This document shows, in pieces, positions 37,019 through 45,368 of a DNA stretch of 64,000 nucleotides (position 1 is the first letter of the stretch; every line of letters begins with the position of its first letter). The notes under the pieces are model-generated. The model did not search any database. It was not told where the DNA came from and worked only from the letters and a program-made list of their open reading frames with translations. Origin of the DNA: Vampirovibrionales bacterium. GTDB lineage: Bacteria > Cyanobacteriota > Vampirovibrionia > Vampirovibrionales > Vampirovibrionaceae. Where the stretch lies: contig JARXAD010000003.1 in assembly GCA_029866025.1 (NCBI GenBank), forward strand, positions 62,001 through 126,000, in the 5' to 3' direction. A program made the translations under genes and the position numbers.

Positions 37019-38872
37019 ATGGCTATTTTAAAAGACATTAAAGAAAACCTCGGTGGTGCCACTTCCTATAAAGAAGATTTGCAGCTTTACCGACGTTTAC
37101 TTACCCTACTAAACCCTCACTGGAAGCGTTTTAGCATTAGTGTTGCGGCTAGCATACCCGTGGCGGCTATGGGCGGGGTGCTTACGTATTTAAGCGGCAC
37201 CTTGGTAGATGAATTACTACAGCACAATAATATCGGTGTTTTAAAACTGGTTCCCTTGGTTATTTTAGCCAGCGCCCTTATTGAAGGCGTGTTTACCTAC
37301 ATTAGCAATTACCAAAGCAATTATGTGGGGACTTCCATTAGCCAAAGCTTGCGTAAGGGGCTGTTTGATAAGTTGATTGTGGAAGATATTCAATACATTT
37401 TTAAAAATACCCCCGGTGATTTACTGAGCCGCTACTACACCGATCCGGGCCGTGTGCAAGCCGCCATTGTGGATAACTTGCAATCACTGATTTTAGAAAG
37501 CATGAGCATTGTAGCCTTTAGCGTGGTGTTACTCACACGCAGCTGGCAGCTGGCCATTGCGGCGCTGGCCATTATTTCCCTCATTATTTTCCCCATTCAA
37601 ATTATTTCTAAAAAAATTCGCACACTCGATTTTCAAAATCAAAAAATTGCCGGCGCTTTGTACGATGTGTTTTACGAAGCAGTGGTGGGCGCACCTGTTA
37701 TTGCGGTGTTTAACCTGCAACAAGCCCAATCCAAACGTTTTGATAAAGTGCTACAAGAGTTTTTTGTTAACACCATGAGAATGACACGCGCCAGCATTGT
37801 GCTTAAGCCCATTCTTCAGGCCATTTCAGCCCTAGGCGTGGCTGGTATTTTATCGGTAGGGGCCATACTGGTCGAGCGTCACACCTTAACCGCTGGCCAA
37901 CTTACCAGCTTTTTGATTGCTTTAATATTGCTATACAAACCCATTAAAAACGTGGGTGGCATTATTAGTAAAATTCAGCGTGTTTTTGCCCCTGCCGAAC
38001 GGGTGTTTGAAAAACTGGGGCGAGCCTCCACCATTACCGATGGCCCCAATCCCATTGCTGTGAATCAGTTTGAATCCCTTACCTTTGAGGACGTAAGCTA
38101 CAGCTACCAAGAAGACGCCAGCAGCCCTGTGCTCAATCACATTAACCTAACCGTCAAACCTGGCGAAACCATTGCTTTGGTGGGTCGCAGCGGCGGTGGT
38201 AAATCCACCTTTGTTAATTTAATTCCACGTTTTATGGACCCCACCGGCGGCCGCCTGCTACTAAATGGCCATGATATGAAAGACGTGAGCCTGCATGATT
38301 TACGCAATCTTATCGCCATGGTTAATCAACAAACGGTACTATTCAGAGGTAGCCTTGAAGAAAACGTGCGCTTAGGCAACGCTAGCGCCACCCAAGAACA
38401 ATTAGACAAAGCCTTTGAAGTGGCCAACCTCAATGAAATGCTTTCCATGCGTCTTTCTGGCTCTGATAGTGACGCAGGGCCTGGCGGGGCCTACTTATCG
38501 GGCGGGCAGCGCCAGCGAGTCAGTATTGCTCGTGCGTTGATTAAAAATGCGCCTATTCTCATTTTAGATGAAGCCACTAGTGCGCTGGATAACGAAAGCG
38601 AAGCCTTTATTCAAGACGCCTTTAAAGAGCTCTCGGCAGGCAAAACCGTGTTTGTCATTGCCCACCGTTTAAGCAGCGTGCTCATGGCCGACCGCATTTT
38701 GGTAATGGATAAAGGTCACATTGTGGAATGCGGTAATCACAATGAATTGATGGCGCTTAAAGGGCTGTATTCTCACCTGTTTGAGCTGCAATTTAGGCAC
38801 CTCAATGCTGACGATACCAATCCTTATTTAATGAACACCGCAGCGTTACCTCCGTTGCCACAACCCGTCTAA
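37019..38872 (+). CDS. ABC exporter, MsbA/lipid-flippase type
   Basis: 617 aa half-transporter with a fused membrane domain (six helices, residues ~25-320) and ATPase domain. Walker A is VGRSGGGKSTFVNLIP, the Q-loop MVNQQTVLF, the signature YLSGGQRQRVSIARAL and Walker B ILILDEATSALD, with the switch His in IAHRLSS. The ATG at 37019 (MAILKDIKENLGG) fits MsbA-type N termini; the track adds 40 improbable residues. Given the neighbouring glycosyltransferases it probably flips a lipid-linked glycan or lipid A-like molecule. Confidence 0.92.
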   Translation: MAILKDIKENLGGATSYKEDLQLYRRLLTLLNPHWKRFSISVAASIPVAAMGGVLTYLSGTLVDELLQHNNIGVLKLVPLVILASALIEGVFTYISNYQSNYVGTSISQSLRKGLFDKLIVEDIQYIFKNTPGDLLSRYYTDPGRVQAAIVDNLQSLILESMSIVAFSVVLLTRSWQLAIAALAIISLIIFPIQIISKKIRTLDFQNQKIAGALYDVFYEAVVGAPVIAVFNLQQAQSKRFDKVLQEFFVNTMRMTRASIVLKPILQAISALGVAGILSVGAILVERHTLTAGQLTSFLIALILLYKPIKNVGGIISKIQRVFAPAERVFEKLGRASTITDGPNPIAVNQFESLTFEDVSYSYQEDASSPVLNHINLTVKPGETIALVGRSGGGKSTFVNLIPRFMDPTGGRLLLNGHDMKDVSLHDLRNLIAMVNQQTVLFRGSLEENVRLGNASATQEQLDKAFEVANLNEMLSMRLSGSDSDAGPGGAYLSGGQRQRVSIARALIKNAPILILDEATSALDNESEAFIQDAFKELSAGKTVFVIAHRLSSVLMADRILVMDKGHIVECGNHNELMALKGLYSHLFELQFRHLNADDTNPYLMNTAALPPLPQPV

Positions 38873-39161
38873 AGCACAGCAAACTCAACCTACATACACC
38901 ATGGCTGGGGCCAATGCCCATGACTGCTAAAAATTAAATGCAACGCCGTAGTATATGACGTGGTGACATTCGGCAAACAGGTTCTAAAATTGGTTTACCT
39001 TAGGGCCTTCAGTTAGCCCGCTTCTATCAAACACCGGCTTTAGGGGCATTTATTCCTCATCGCCCAAGCTAGGCAGGGTTATTGCAATGGGGTTGTTATT
39101 GTTGTTTTTGATGGTGGATAACACAAGCAACTCCCTAGCCTTGGGACAATGTGTATTACGC

Positions 39162-40733
39162 CTAGACCAACATAACCCTCGAATCGCTGGGAGTAGAAGC
39201 CCCAAACAACACCTGCCAACCGCACTCATGCAAATCTTCAGCTTGCTGGGCATTTGATTGGGCCATGACCTGAGCCGCCAGCGCATGACGCTTATCCGGC
39301 GCTTCCACCAAGTTGATAATGGCCGTCGCTGCTTCCGTGGGGGTATTAACCAAAATGGCTGTGGCGTATTGATTTTGAGCCCCGTTAAAGGGCTGCACCA
39401 CGGGCCAGCAACGAACAATAGGAATGGCACCACTGGCCATGCCTTGCAGCACTGTTTCGTGAGTGCCTTCTCGCCAACTGGTGGAAAGCACAAAGCCCAT
39501 GCGTGTAAACACAGGTGGCAAATCGGTGGTGTAGGGCGAGTAGTCAATGGCATCCGCTAGTGTTAAGGCCTTTATTTGCTGAGTAAAACGTGCCTTGGCA
39601 TCCCAATTTTCGGGTTGATTCAGCACCACCGCATCATCAAAGGGTTGGCCCACCAGCAACAATCGCCACGGGTGTTGCGGCGCACGATGACGCAGCTCGG
39701 CGAGTAATTCCAAGGCAAAAATTGGATCTTTATTGGCGTTGTTATAACCAATCAAGCCCAGTGTGGTGGCAGCGTTGCTTGTTTTTGGTAAAGAAAAAGG
39801 TTCTAAATTCTGCTGATTTTTAATGACCCAATGCCGCAGGTAAGGATGCTTGGTACTTAGCTGCCGCTGAGCATTCACGGCATCAAAATTATGCTGGCAC
39901 ACTGTAACAAAATCACTGACGGCGGACCAATTAATACAATACAAGTAATACGAATACGCCTCCACGCTATGCAAGCGTATAATTAGGCGCTTACCTGGTT
40001 GATGCAGATGAGACAACCAAATGGCGGCGCTTTTGGCCCACTCCACCACCAGGGTATCGCTGGCTTCATACCACGTTCTAAATAAGGGGCACACGTCATC
40101 CACAATGGCCCACAGGGCTTCGGGCGTAGCCTTCCCAGAAAACAACACCTCAAACAAGCGGGGCTCGGCAGCCTGCAGAAAAGCATCCCACTCAAAGGTT
40201 TTTACGGTGTAAGAGGAGGCTGGATCGTGGGCCAGTTTCTCAATAACGGGTTGAATAAAATGCCAGTTGTTATTGGTCACAAAGAAAATCTTTTGGCTGT
40301 TTGCTTGCGGGGTTAAGTCGTGAGGAAAGGCTTTGAAGGAGCCGCGCAGGTGCTTGGCCAAAGGGGTTTCATCCCATTGTTCTGCCAGTGTTGGATGACT
40401 AAAAAAAGCATGCGAATAGGTAGCCGTTAACAGCGGCTGAGACGCCACAAATCCACTCCCTGATTGAAAATCGTATAAGGCGGTTTTAAAGGCAGTCAGT
40501 GTTAAATCAGAGGGATTAAAATCATAGGCCGTGGGTTGTTTTTTTTGAAAGGTAAGCCACGATACGGTTTTTAAAAAAATTCCCGTAATGCCGGTGGGGT
40601 AGTAAGATTTTAAGAAGCGCAAAGCTGCTGCATGAGATGGATTAAAGAGCAACAGCACCCACGCTGTTTTTTTTGCAGCCGCCACGGTGCCGCAAAACAC
40701 ATGACCAAAAAATGAATACTTGAGACGAGTCAT
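39162..40733 (-). CDS. Glycosyltransferase with extended N-terminal domain
   Basis: 523 aa. The C-terminal ~200 residues carry GT-B features (ATTLGLIGYNNANKDPIFALELLAELR, WRLLLVGQPFD, LSTSWREGTHETVLQGMASGAIPIVRCW). The N-terminal 300 residues are unusual and unrecognised, with a short hydrophobic segment near the start (TAWVLLLFNPSHAAALRFL). The overlapping ORF at 39050-39553 is its shadow. Part of the surface-glycan locus. Confidence 0.8.
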   Translation of the reverse strand: MTRLKYSFFGHVFCGTVAAAKKTAWVLLLFNPSHAAALRFLKSYYPTGITGIFLKTVSWLTFQKKQPTAYDFNPSDLTLTAFKTALYDFQSGSGFVASQPLLTATYSHAFFSHPTLAEQWDETPLAKHLRGSFKAFPHDLTPQANSQKIFFVTNNNWHFIQPVIEKLAHDPASSYTVKTFEWDAFLQAAEPRLFEVLFSGKATPEALWAIVDDVCPLFRTWYEASDTLVVEWAKSAAIWLSHLHQPGKRLIIRLHSVEAYSYYLYCINWSAVSDFVTVCQHNFDAVNAQRQLSTKHPYLRHWVIKNQQNLEPFSLPKTSNAATTLGLIGYNNANKDPIFALELLAELRHRAPQHPWRLLLVGQPFDDAVVLNQPENWDAKARFTQQIKALTLADAIDYSPYTTDLPPVFTRMGFVLSTSWREGTHETVLQGMASGAIPIVRCWPVVQPFNGAQNQYATAILVNTPTEAATAIINLVEAPDKRHALAAQVMAQSNAQQAEDLHECGWQVLFGASTPSDSRVMLV

Positions 40734-40762
40734 GAATAAAACAGCCCTAAAAAATAAAAAAC

Positions 40763-42013
40763 CTAGCCCGCTGGTTTATTAACGCCTTGGCTACCAGGGA
40801 AACAATACTTCAGGTAAAAACTTTTGGGCACACGGTCTAGTTTGTACATGAGCCAGAAAAAGGGGCGGGCTTTTTCAAAAAAGGGCTTGTAGGTTTTAAA
40901 CTCCGTGTAGGGCACCAGTGGCAAATCCAACACCCGCTCAAATTCTTCATCGCTAAAGCCTAAGCGAGTTTTCACCAACTGAATCACATCCGCTTCGCAC
41001 TGAGGAGGCTTAGCCATTTCGGCGAGGGCTTCATCCCGAGTCATTTGACCGCTGCGGGTACACGCGGCAAAACCCAACATGCGCATATCGTAACTGGTGC
41101 GCCGTGGAATGAAATAGCTGTGATAAAAGGCAGTAAAGCGATTTTCTAAATGGTGGCCGCCATACCATTCCCAGCCAAACTCTTGAGCGAGAAATTTTTT
41201 GGTGGCTTCTTTGTCATAATCCAAGTGGTACAAGGGCCGTAGCTGAGCAATACCACTAAAGGCCGTCCATTTTATAAAGTTAAACAGGTCTAAATTGGGA
41301 TAGGTTTTAAGGGGCATGGTTCCGTATTGTTTATGCACACTTTTAACGTACTGGCCATCAAAATAAATCCATCCGTGAGGCGAAACGCCTTCAGTTCTAA
41401 AAGAATGGCCATTAATAATGTAAGGAATGTTGTATTTTTCCGCAGCTTTGTAGCAAGTGGCCGCCAAGGCAATATCAGTCGGGGCCTCAATATCTTTAAC
41501 GCCCGAGAGCATAAAAGCCCGGCAAATATCGTTGTATTCGCGGCTATCGGCCACAATGGTAAACAGCTCTACGTCTAATTTATTCAACACTTTGTAAATA
41601 TTTTGCGTAGCAATGGGGGAGTTCCACGTGTTATCAAAGTGGGCCGCTAGGGGACGCAGGCCCCATTGTTTTAGCTGCCACACCAAATAAGAACTATCGC
41701 ATCCGCCACTGACGCCAATAACGCAATCAAAAGCGTTGTTTTTGCCTCGCTCTTTCATTTGGGCCACTTGGGCCATTAAAATCTCGTGACCCTTAGCCCC
41801 GGTGGGATACTGGGCGTCCATCACATCGTGTAAATTACAGTAATTACACACGCCTTGGGCGTCAAACACAATGCTGGGGGTAGATTCATCGTAAATACAT
41901 CGGCTACACACTTGCCCTGTAGTACTTTTTTTGTAGTTGGGGGGCGTAATAAATTGTTGTGCCGTGGTATTAGCAAAGGTAGATAAGGCTTCAGGCATTA
42001 GCTCTAGGGTCAT
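40763..42013 (-). CDS. N-acetyl sugar amidotransferase (WbuX/WbpG/PseA-like)
   Basis: 416-aa PP-loop ATPase. A Cys4 zinc motif (CSRCIYDESTPSIVFDAQGVCNYC) opens the protein, followed by the PP-loop IGVSGGCDSSYLVWQL and YIINGHSFRTEGVSP. Such enzymes convert an acetamido group of a bacterial sugar to an acetamidino group, usually fed ammonia by HisH/HisF-like partners, which are not seen here. It lies 29 bases upstream of the glycosyltransferase at 39162 and probably shares its operon. Confidence 0.88.
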   Translation of the reverse strand: MTLELMPEALSTFANTTAQQFITPPNYKKSTTGQVCSRCIYDESTPSIVFDAQGVCNYCNLHDVMDAQYPTGAKGHEILMAQVAQMKERGKNNAFDCVIGVSGGCDSSYLVWQLKQWGLRPLAAHFDNTWNSPIATQNIYKVLNKLDVELFTIVADSREYNDICRAFMLSGVKDIEAPTDIALAATCYKAAEKYNIPYIINGHSFRTEGVSPHGWIYFDGQYVKSVHKQYGTMPLKTYPNLDLFNFIKWTAFSGIAQLRPLYHLDYDKEATKKFLAQEFGWEWYGGHHLENRFTAFYHSYFIPRRTSYDMRMLGFAACTRSGQMTRDEALAEMAKPPQCEADVIQLVKTRLGFSDEEFERVLDLPLVPYTEFKTYKPFFEKARPFFWLMYKLDRVPKSFYLKYCFPGSQGVNKPAG

Positions 42014-42294
42014 CCCAAAAATTCCTACACAATTATTACGGAGCAGAAGGTCTTACTCTATCATAAATGCCCGACAGCATTAGATGGATGCCTTTATGCC
42101 TTTGTGAAGTAATAATGATGCAAGTCTAACGCACTTGTAACGACTTTTACCTTGCATCAACCTTGTGGTGCTTAACACACTTACACACATTTTGCACAAC
42201 ACATCACTTTCGGCGTCATTTGCTCTTTTTGCGTTACTAAGGCGTTAGGCGTCAGATGTGCTCTTAGCGTCATGGTTTGTGCGCTAATATCAGC

Positions 42295-43206
42295 ATGAGC
42301 ATTGCTACCATAGTAAAAGCCTACCTTCGTACTTGGGCAGAATGGTATGTACACATAGTACTGGTGGTGTGCCGGACCAGCAGGGCTTGGTGGACTGCCC
42401 TTTCCCCCAACTCTCCCGTAATGATAAGTACGGCGAAGTACAATACTTTTGGCCAATTGTTAACGTTGTACCAACCCAATGGTCCTGTTTCTAAAACCAT
42501 TGCTACCCGTCCCGCTATTTTAATGGTGCATGGGGGTGCTTGGACCCTTGGCATTGGCAGTCGCTTTGATTTTGCCTCACATTGCCTGTACTTGGTTCGG
42601 CAAGGTTACACCGTAGCAACGGTTAGTTACCGGCTATTACCCAAACACCCCTACCCTGCTGCTTATAACGATTTATGTGACGCGGTAGGCTGGTTGTCTC
42701 ATAGCTTGGGCAAGCCCGTTCTACTCATGGGGCATTCGGCGGGCGGGCATTTATCTTTGCTGGTAGGGCTTCGCGATACACAACTTTCCATTGCCGGTGT
42801 GGTTAGTTTGTCGGCTCCCACCGATTTATCGGCACTACTGCCCGTTATTGAAGTGGAAAAGCGCATGTTTCTTCGTGGAACACGACCGGAAGATGCATCG
42901 CCAGCGTTTTACGCACAGAGCCTGTTGGGGCAGCCCTGTGACGGATTGCCACCGTTTTACATTTTTCATGGCGACCGCGACGTGGTGGTGCCTCTGTCTC
43001 AGGCGCAAGCCTTTGTGGATCTCTTGCGGAGTGCTGGGGCTCGCGTTCACTTCCACGTAATGGAAGGGGTGGGCCACTGGTTTCCTTTTGTGTCGGAAAA
43101 TAATTTGGGGGTAGTGGATGCGGTCTTGGAAGAAATTTTTTCAACCATTTTCCCTAGCCCTTCTATTTTGCATCTTGAGGCCCCCCTCAATATTTCACTG
43201 CTATAG
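42295..43206 (+). CDS. Alpha/beta-hydrolase esterase, acyltransferase 3-like lid absent
   Basis: 303 aa from the ATG at 42295 (MSIATIVKAYLRTW). The oxyanion motif ILMVHGGAWTLG (HGGxW), the nucleophile elbow LLMGHSAGGHLSLL (GHSAG), the Asp in FHGDRDVVVPLSQA and the His in GVGHWF make a complete hormone-sensitive-lipase/BD-FAE-type catalytic triad. The N-terminal ~50 residues may be membrane-interacting. It is the last host gene before the left dif site; its stop lies only 33 bases from that site. Confidence 0.85.
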   Translation: MSIATIVKAYLRTWAEWYVHIVLVVCRTSRAWWTALSPNSPVMISTAKYNTFGQLLTLYQPNGPVSKTIATRPAILMVHGGAWTLGIGSRFDFASHCLYLVRQGYTVATVSYRLLPKHPYPAAYNDLCDAVGWLSHSLGKPVLLMGHSAGGHLSLLVGLRDTQLSIAGVVSLSAPTDLSALLPVIEVEKRMFLRGTRPEDASPAFYAQSLLGQPCDGLPPFYIFHGDRDVVVPLSQAQAFVDLLRSAGARVHFHVMEGVGHWFPFVSENNLGVVDAVLEEIFSTIFPSPSILHLEAPLNISLL

Positions 43207-43239
43207 GTTTAAGAGATACCCCTAGCACCCCAACTTCTA

Positions 43240-43267
43240 ACGTCTGATAATATATATTGTCCTCTAT
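43240..43267 (+). other. Left element end: dif-like attL
   Basis: ACGTCTGATAA (XerC arm), TATATA (centre), TTGTCCTCTAT (XerD-side arm). The first arm is identical to the right copy; the second arm is degenerate. This matches a product of XerC-first exchange with a phage attP. Confidence 0.75.
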
Positions 43268-43512
43268 TATCCACGACAACTATCGTAGTTTAAGAGGAGC
43301 TAACGCTGCAAACACAGTCTATCATTATAATTTTGAAAAATATTAGAGACGTTTCCGTTTCAAATGTAAACAACGATGGTAACAATTTCTCCTTTTGACT
43401 TTGCCGTAAAAAGTTTCGGGCTTTACCGCATCGGTTTTGATGTGGTACTTTCCGTAACAGAAATTAATATATAACCCGTTACCAAAACGTGCAATAGAGA
43501 GAGGAAAACCCC

Positions 43513-44460
43513 ATGAAAAAAAGAGGACGTCCAGCCAAGGCCACGCCGAAAAAACCCGTCAAAAACGATTCTACGAAGCCCGTAGAGCCACCAAAAGAAA
43601 CCATCCTAACCCTTGACACGGTAGCCGAGCATTTTTCGGAAAATATGCCCAAGGTTGAACCCTATGTGATGGCCTTGGCCAACCCAACCGAAGCGGAAAA
43701 CCCGCCCACCGTCACACAGCCTGACGAAACAACGCCGCCACTAGCGGATAGTAAAAAACCGGTAATTGGGCCAATCAATCAGTACGACTATAAAGACCGT
43801 TACAAGCGGCCTTTTAGCCCTGCCATTCATGAAACCAACCCCGATGGCTCCCCCAATTTAACCCGCAATGGCAATTTAAGACTAAAGGCCATTAAAACCC
43901 CCGGCGCGGAACGCTTGCAAGCCCACGCCATTGGAGCCAAGCCCCCAGAGGTGCAGATTGCCGAAAAAGAACAGGCAGTAGCCAAGCTGGAAGCGGAAAA
44001 GAAAGCCATTGCGGCGGCGGAGTCACTCCAACAAACAAAAAATTGTGCCTTCATGGCGGTAATGAGCTTTACCGGTGTTGCCCAAGGGATTTTTGGGGAC
44101 GAGTGGAAACCCGGTGAATCTGAAATGGACATGCTCACCCAGTCCACAACGGATTATTTTCACGCCCAAGGCATTACCGACATCACCCCCGGATGGGCTT
44201 TGGTGTTAGGCATTGGGGCCTATGCCTTGCCACGCCTAACGATGCCGAAAACAAAGGCGAAAATTGAAGGGGCCATTAAGGCCGTGATGGGGCCACCTAC
44301 CCCAAAGCCAACCAAGCTGCATTTGGTGCCTGACGCTCAAAACCAGCCCATCCCAACACGAGAGCAATTTGAAGCCGCCCAAAAGGCAGCAGCGGAAGCC
44401 ACAACGCCACCAGAAGAACCCAAAGAGCGTCACGGCTGGCTAGGGACGGGCGAGGTATAA
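43513..44460 (+). CDS. Element protein, putative membrane-associated virion/assembly protein
   Basis: 315 aa. The first ~110 residues are Lys/Pro/Thr-rich and basic (KKRGRPAKATPKK, AT-hook-like), and the middle is a coiled coil (VQIAEKEQAVAKLEAEKKAIAAAE). A conserved-looking module follows: FTGVAQGIFGDEWKPGE...YFHAQGITDITPGWALVLGIGAYALPRL, ending in one hydrophobic segment. The tail is again Pro/Ala-rich. I recall similar IFGDEW...ITPG modules beside packaging ATPases of DJR prophages, but cannot confirm. The start is fixed by GAGAGGAAAACCCCATG. It is the first gene of the early pair, two bases from the ATPase. Confidence 0.75.
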   Translation: MKKRGRPAKATPKKPVKNDSTKPVEPPKETILTLDTVAEHFSENMPKVEPYVMALANPTEAENPPTVTQPDETTPPLADSKKPVIGPINQYDYKDRYKRPFSPAIHETNPDGSPNLTRNGNLRLKAIKTPGAERLQAHAIGAKPPEVQIAEKEQAVAKLEAEKKAIAAAESLQQTKNCAFMAVMSFTGVAQGIFGDEWKPGESEMDMLTQSTTDYFHAQGITDITPGWALVLGIGAYALPRLTMPKTKAKIEGAIKAVMGPPTPKPTKLHLVPDAQNQPIPTREQFEAAQKAAAEATTPPEEPKERHGWLGTGEV

Positions 44461-44462
44461 CC

Positions 44463-44969
44463 ATGATAGCAGGGCATAGCCTAGTTGCGGGGCGCAGCGG
44501 CTTTGGCAAAACAACCCTTGTAAAGGGATTGGCTCAGCGCTTTAGCGATGGGGGAACCCCTGTATTGGTACTCACCACCTTTCCGCAAGACTCATGGCCA
44601 GCGGACTATATTACGGATAACCCCGAAGAATTTATTGAAAAAGTATTCTTCCATACCGGATGCTTTGTTGTTGTGGATGAGGGAGGAGAATTTGCGGGGC
44701 AATACAATAAAACAATGAGCAAGCTGGCCACCCGTGGACGACATAATGGCCATATTTGTGTATTTATTGCCCAAAGAGCCACAATGATCAACGTCAATAT
44801 ACGGGCCAATTGTAACAATCTGTTCATTTTTAAAAGCTGTGTGGATGACTGCAAGATTTTAGCCAATGATTTTGCGGTATCCGATTTAACCGGTGCGTCA
44901 AACCTAGAGCCGGGCAAGTGTATTGCTGTCATTGGTAGCCAAGAGCCTCAGTTGATGAGGGTTTTTTAG
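44463..44969 (+). CDS. Genome-packaging-type ATPase (FtsK/HerA/P9-like)
   Basis: 168 aa. Walker A is VAGRSGFGKTTLVKGL, Walker B is GCFVVVDEGGEF, and a downstream CVFIAQR gives the Gln/Arg typical of A32-like packaging ATPases of the PRD1/PM2 lineage. It is a minimal, single-domain form, slightly shorter than PM2 P9 or PRD1 P9. The filamentous-phage protein Zot is a more distant alternative, but the DJR capsid gene next door favours packaging. The final codons overlap a hairpin with a T-run. Confidence 0.85.
   Translation: MIAGHSLVAGRSGFGKTTLVKGLAQRFSDGGTPVLVLTTFPQDSWPADYITDNPEEFIEKVFFHTGCFVVVDEGGEFAGQYNKTMSKLATRGRHNGHICVFIAQRATMINVNIRANCNNLFIFKSCVDDCKILANDFAVSDLTGASNLEPGKCIAVIGSQEPQLMRVF
44946..44967 (+). 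terminator. Hairpin + T-run at the 3' end of the ATPase gene
   Basis: CCTCA GTTGA TGAGG followed by GTTTTTT, overlapping the last codons (PQLMRVF). The stem is short (5 bp), so it is probably an attenuating rather than an absolute stop. It separates the early pair from the structural operon. Confidence 0.5.
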
Positions 44970-44974
44970 GGGTA

Positions 44975-45005
44975 TTGACACGCTTCAAAGAGGACGTGGT
45001 ACAAG
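44975..45005 (+). promoter_or_regulatory. Possible promoter of the structural operon
   Basis: TTGACA at 44975 and a TACAAG box at 45000, with a 19-base spacer (longer than ideal). The box context CGTGGTACAA recurs at 51842 in the element (ACGTGGTACAA). Downstream, AACGTCTGATAACGTT forms a hyphenated palindrome that could be an operator. Confidence 0.4.
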
Positions 45006-45063
45006 TTTATTAACGTCTGATAACGTTATTTTTTTGCCGCATTATCCAGAGAGAGGAAACCCC

Positions 45064-45144
45064 ATGCTCAAACAGATCGCAATTGGAGCTGCCGCCACCG
45101 TGGCCGGTATGTTCTTGTACCAACAATTCTTTAACCGGGCCTAG
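45064..45144 (+). CDS. 26-aa membrane peptide of the element
   Basis: Below the ORF-track cutoff. It reads MLKQIAIGAAATVAGMFLYQ..., a single hydrophobic helix with a short basic end (FFNRA). The start follows the element-specific GAGAGGAAACCCC box. Small one-helix proteins of this kind line the internal membrane of PM2- and PRD1-type virions; that role is inferred. Confidence 0.7.
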   Translation: MLKQIAIGAAATVAGMFLYQQFFNRA

Positions 45145-45150
45145 TCATTC

Positions 45151-45294
45151 GTGGCTAAGCAATTCTTTGTGACGCTTGCCGCCATTTTGGCTGCCGGATG
45201 CCTTTTAAACGCTGCCACCCGTGGCACGTTTGGGGGTGCGGTGGCCAATGCGGCAAAATTCGCTGCCGATGGCTACGATACCGACAAAGTGTAA
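45151..45294 (+). CDS. 47-aa membrane peptide of the element
   Basis: Below the track cutoff. It starts at a GTG six bases after the previous stop: VAKQFFVTLAAILAAGCLLN... then a soluble, Ala/Asp-rich tail (NAAKFAADGYDTDKV). One membrane helix; the Ala-Gly-Cys pattern could be a lipobox. It is presumably cotranslated with the preceding peptide. Confidence 0.65.
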   Translation: MAKQFFVTLAAILAAGCLLNAATRGTFGGAVANAAKFAADGYDTDKV

Positions 45295-45320
45295 CGGTTA
45301 GCTGTTTTTCCTATTTTTTG

Positions 45321-45350
45321 TAACGTCTAACAAGATCCGGCGCACCGGAT
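45321..45350 (+). promoter_or_regulatory. TAACGTCT motif and perfect hairpin in the capsid-gene leader
   Basis: TAACGTCT is followed by ATCCGG CGCA CCGGAT, a 6-bp stem with a 4-base loop ending just before the AGAGAGAGG ribosome site of the capsid gene. It could stabilise the message or regulate translation. Confidence 0.5.
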
Positions 45351-45368
45351 AGAGAGAGGATTTTCCCC

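Noticed and set aside
39050-39553. 167-aa minus ORF
   Set aside because: Alternative frame of the glycosyltransferase at 39162-40733.
42181-42456. 91-aa and 77-aa minus ORFs opposite the esterase start
   Set aside because: Shadow frames; the esterase with a full catalytic triad occupies the region.
44463-44969. Zot-type assembly protein of a filamentous phage, suggested by the dif integration
   Set aside because: No inovirus coat, pVI or RstA-like replication genes are present; the ATPase has no C-terminal membrane helix, and a DJR-type capsid gene follows.
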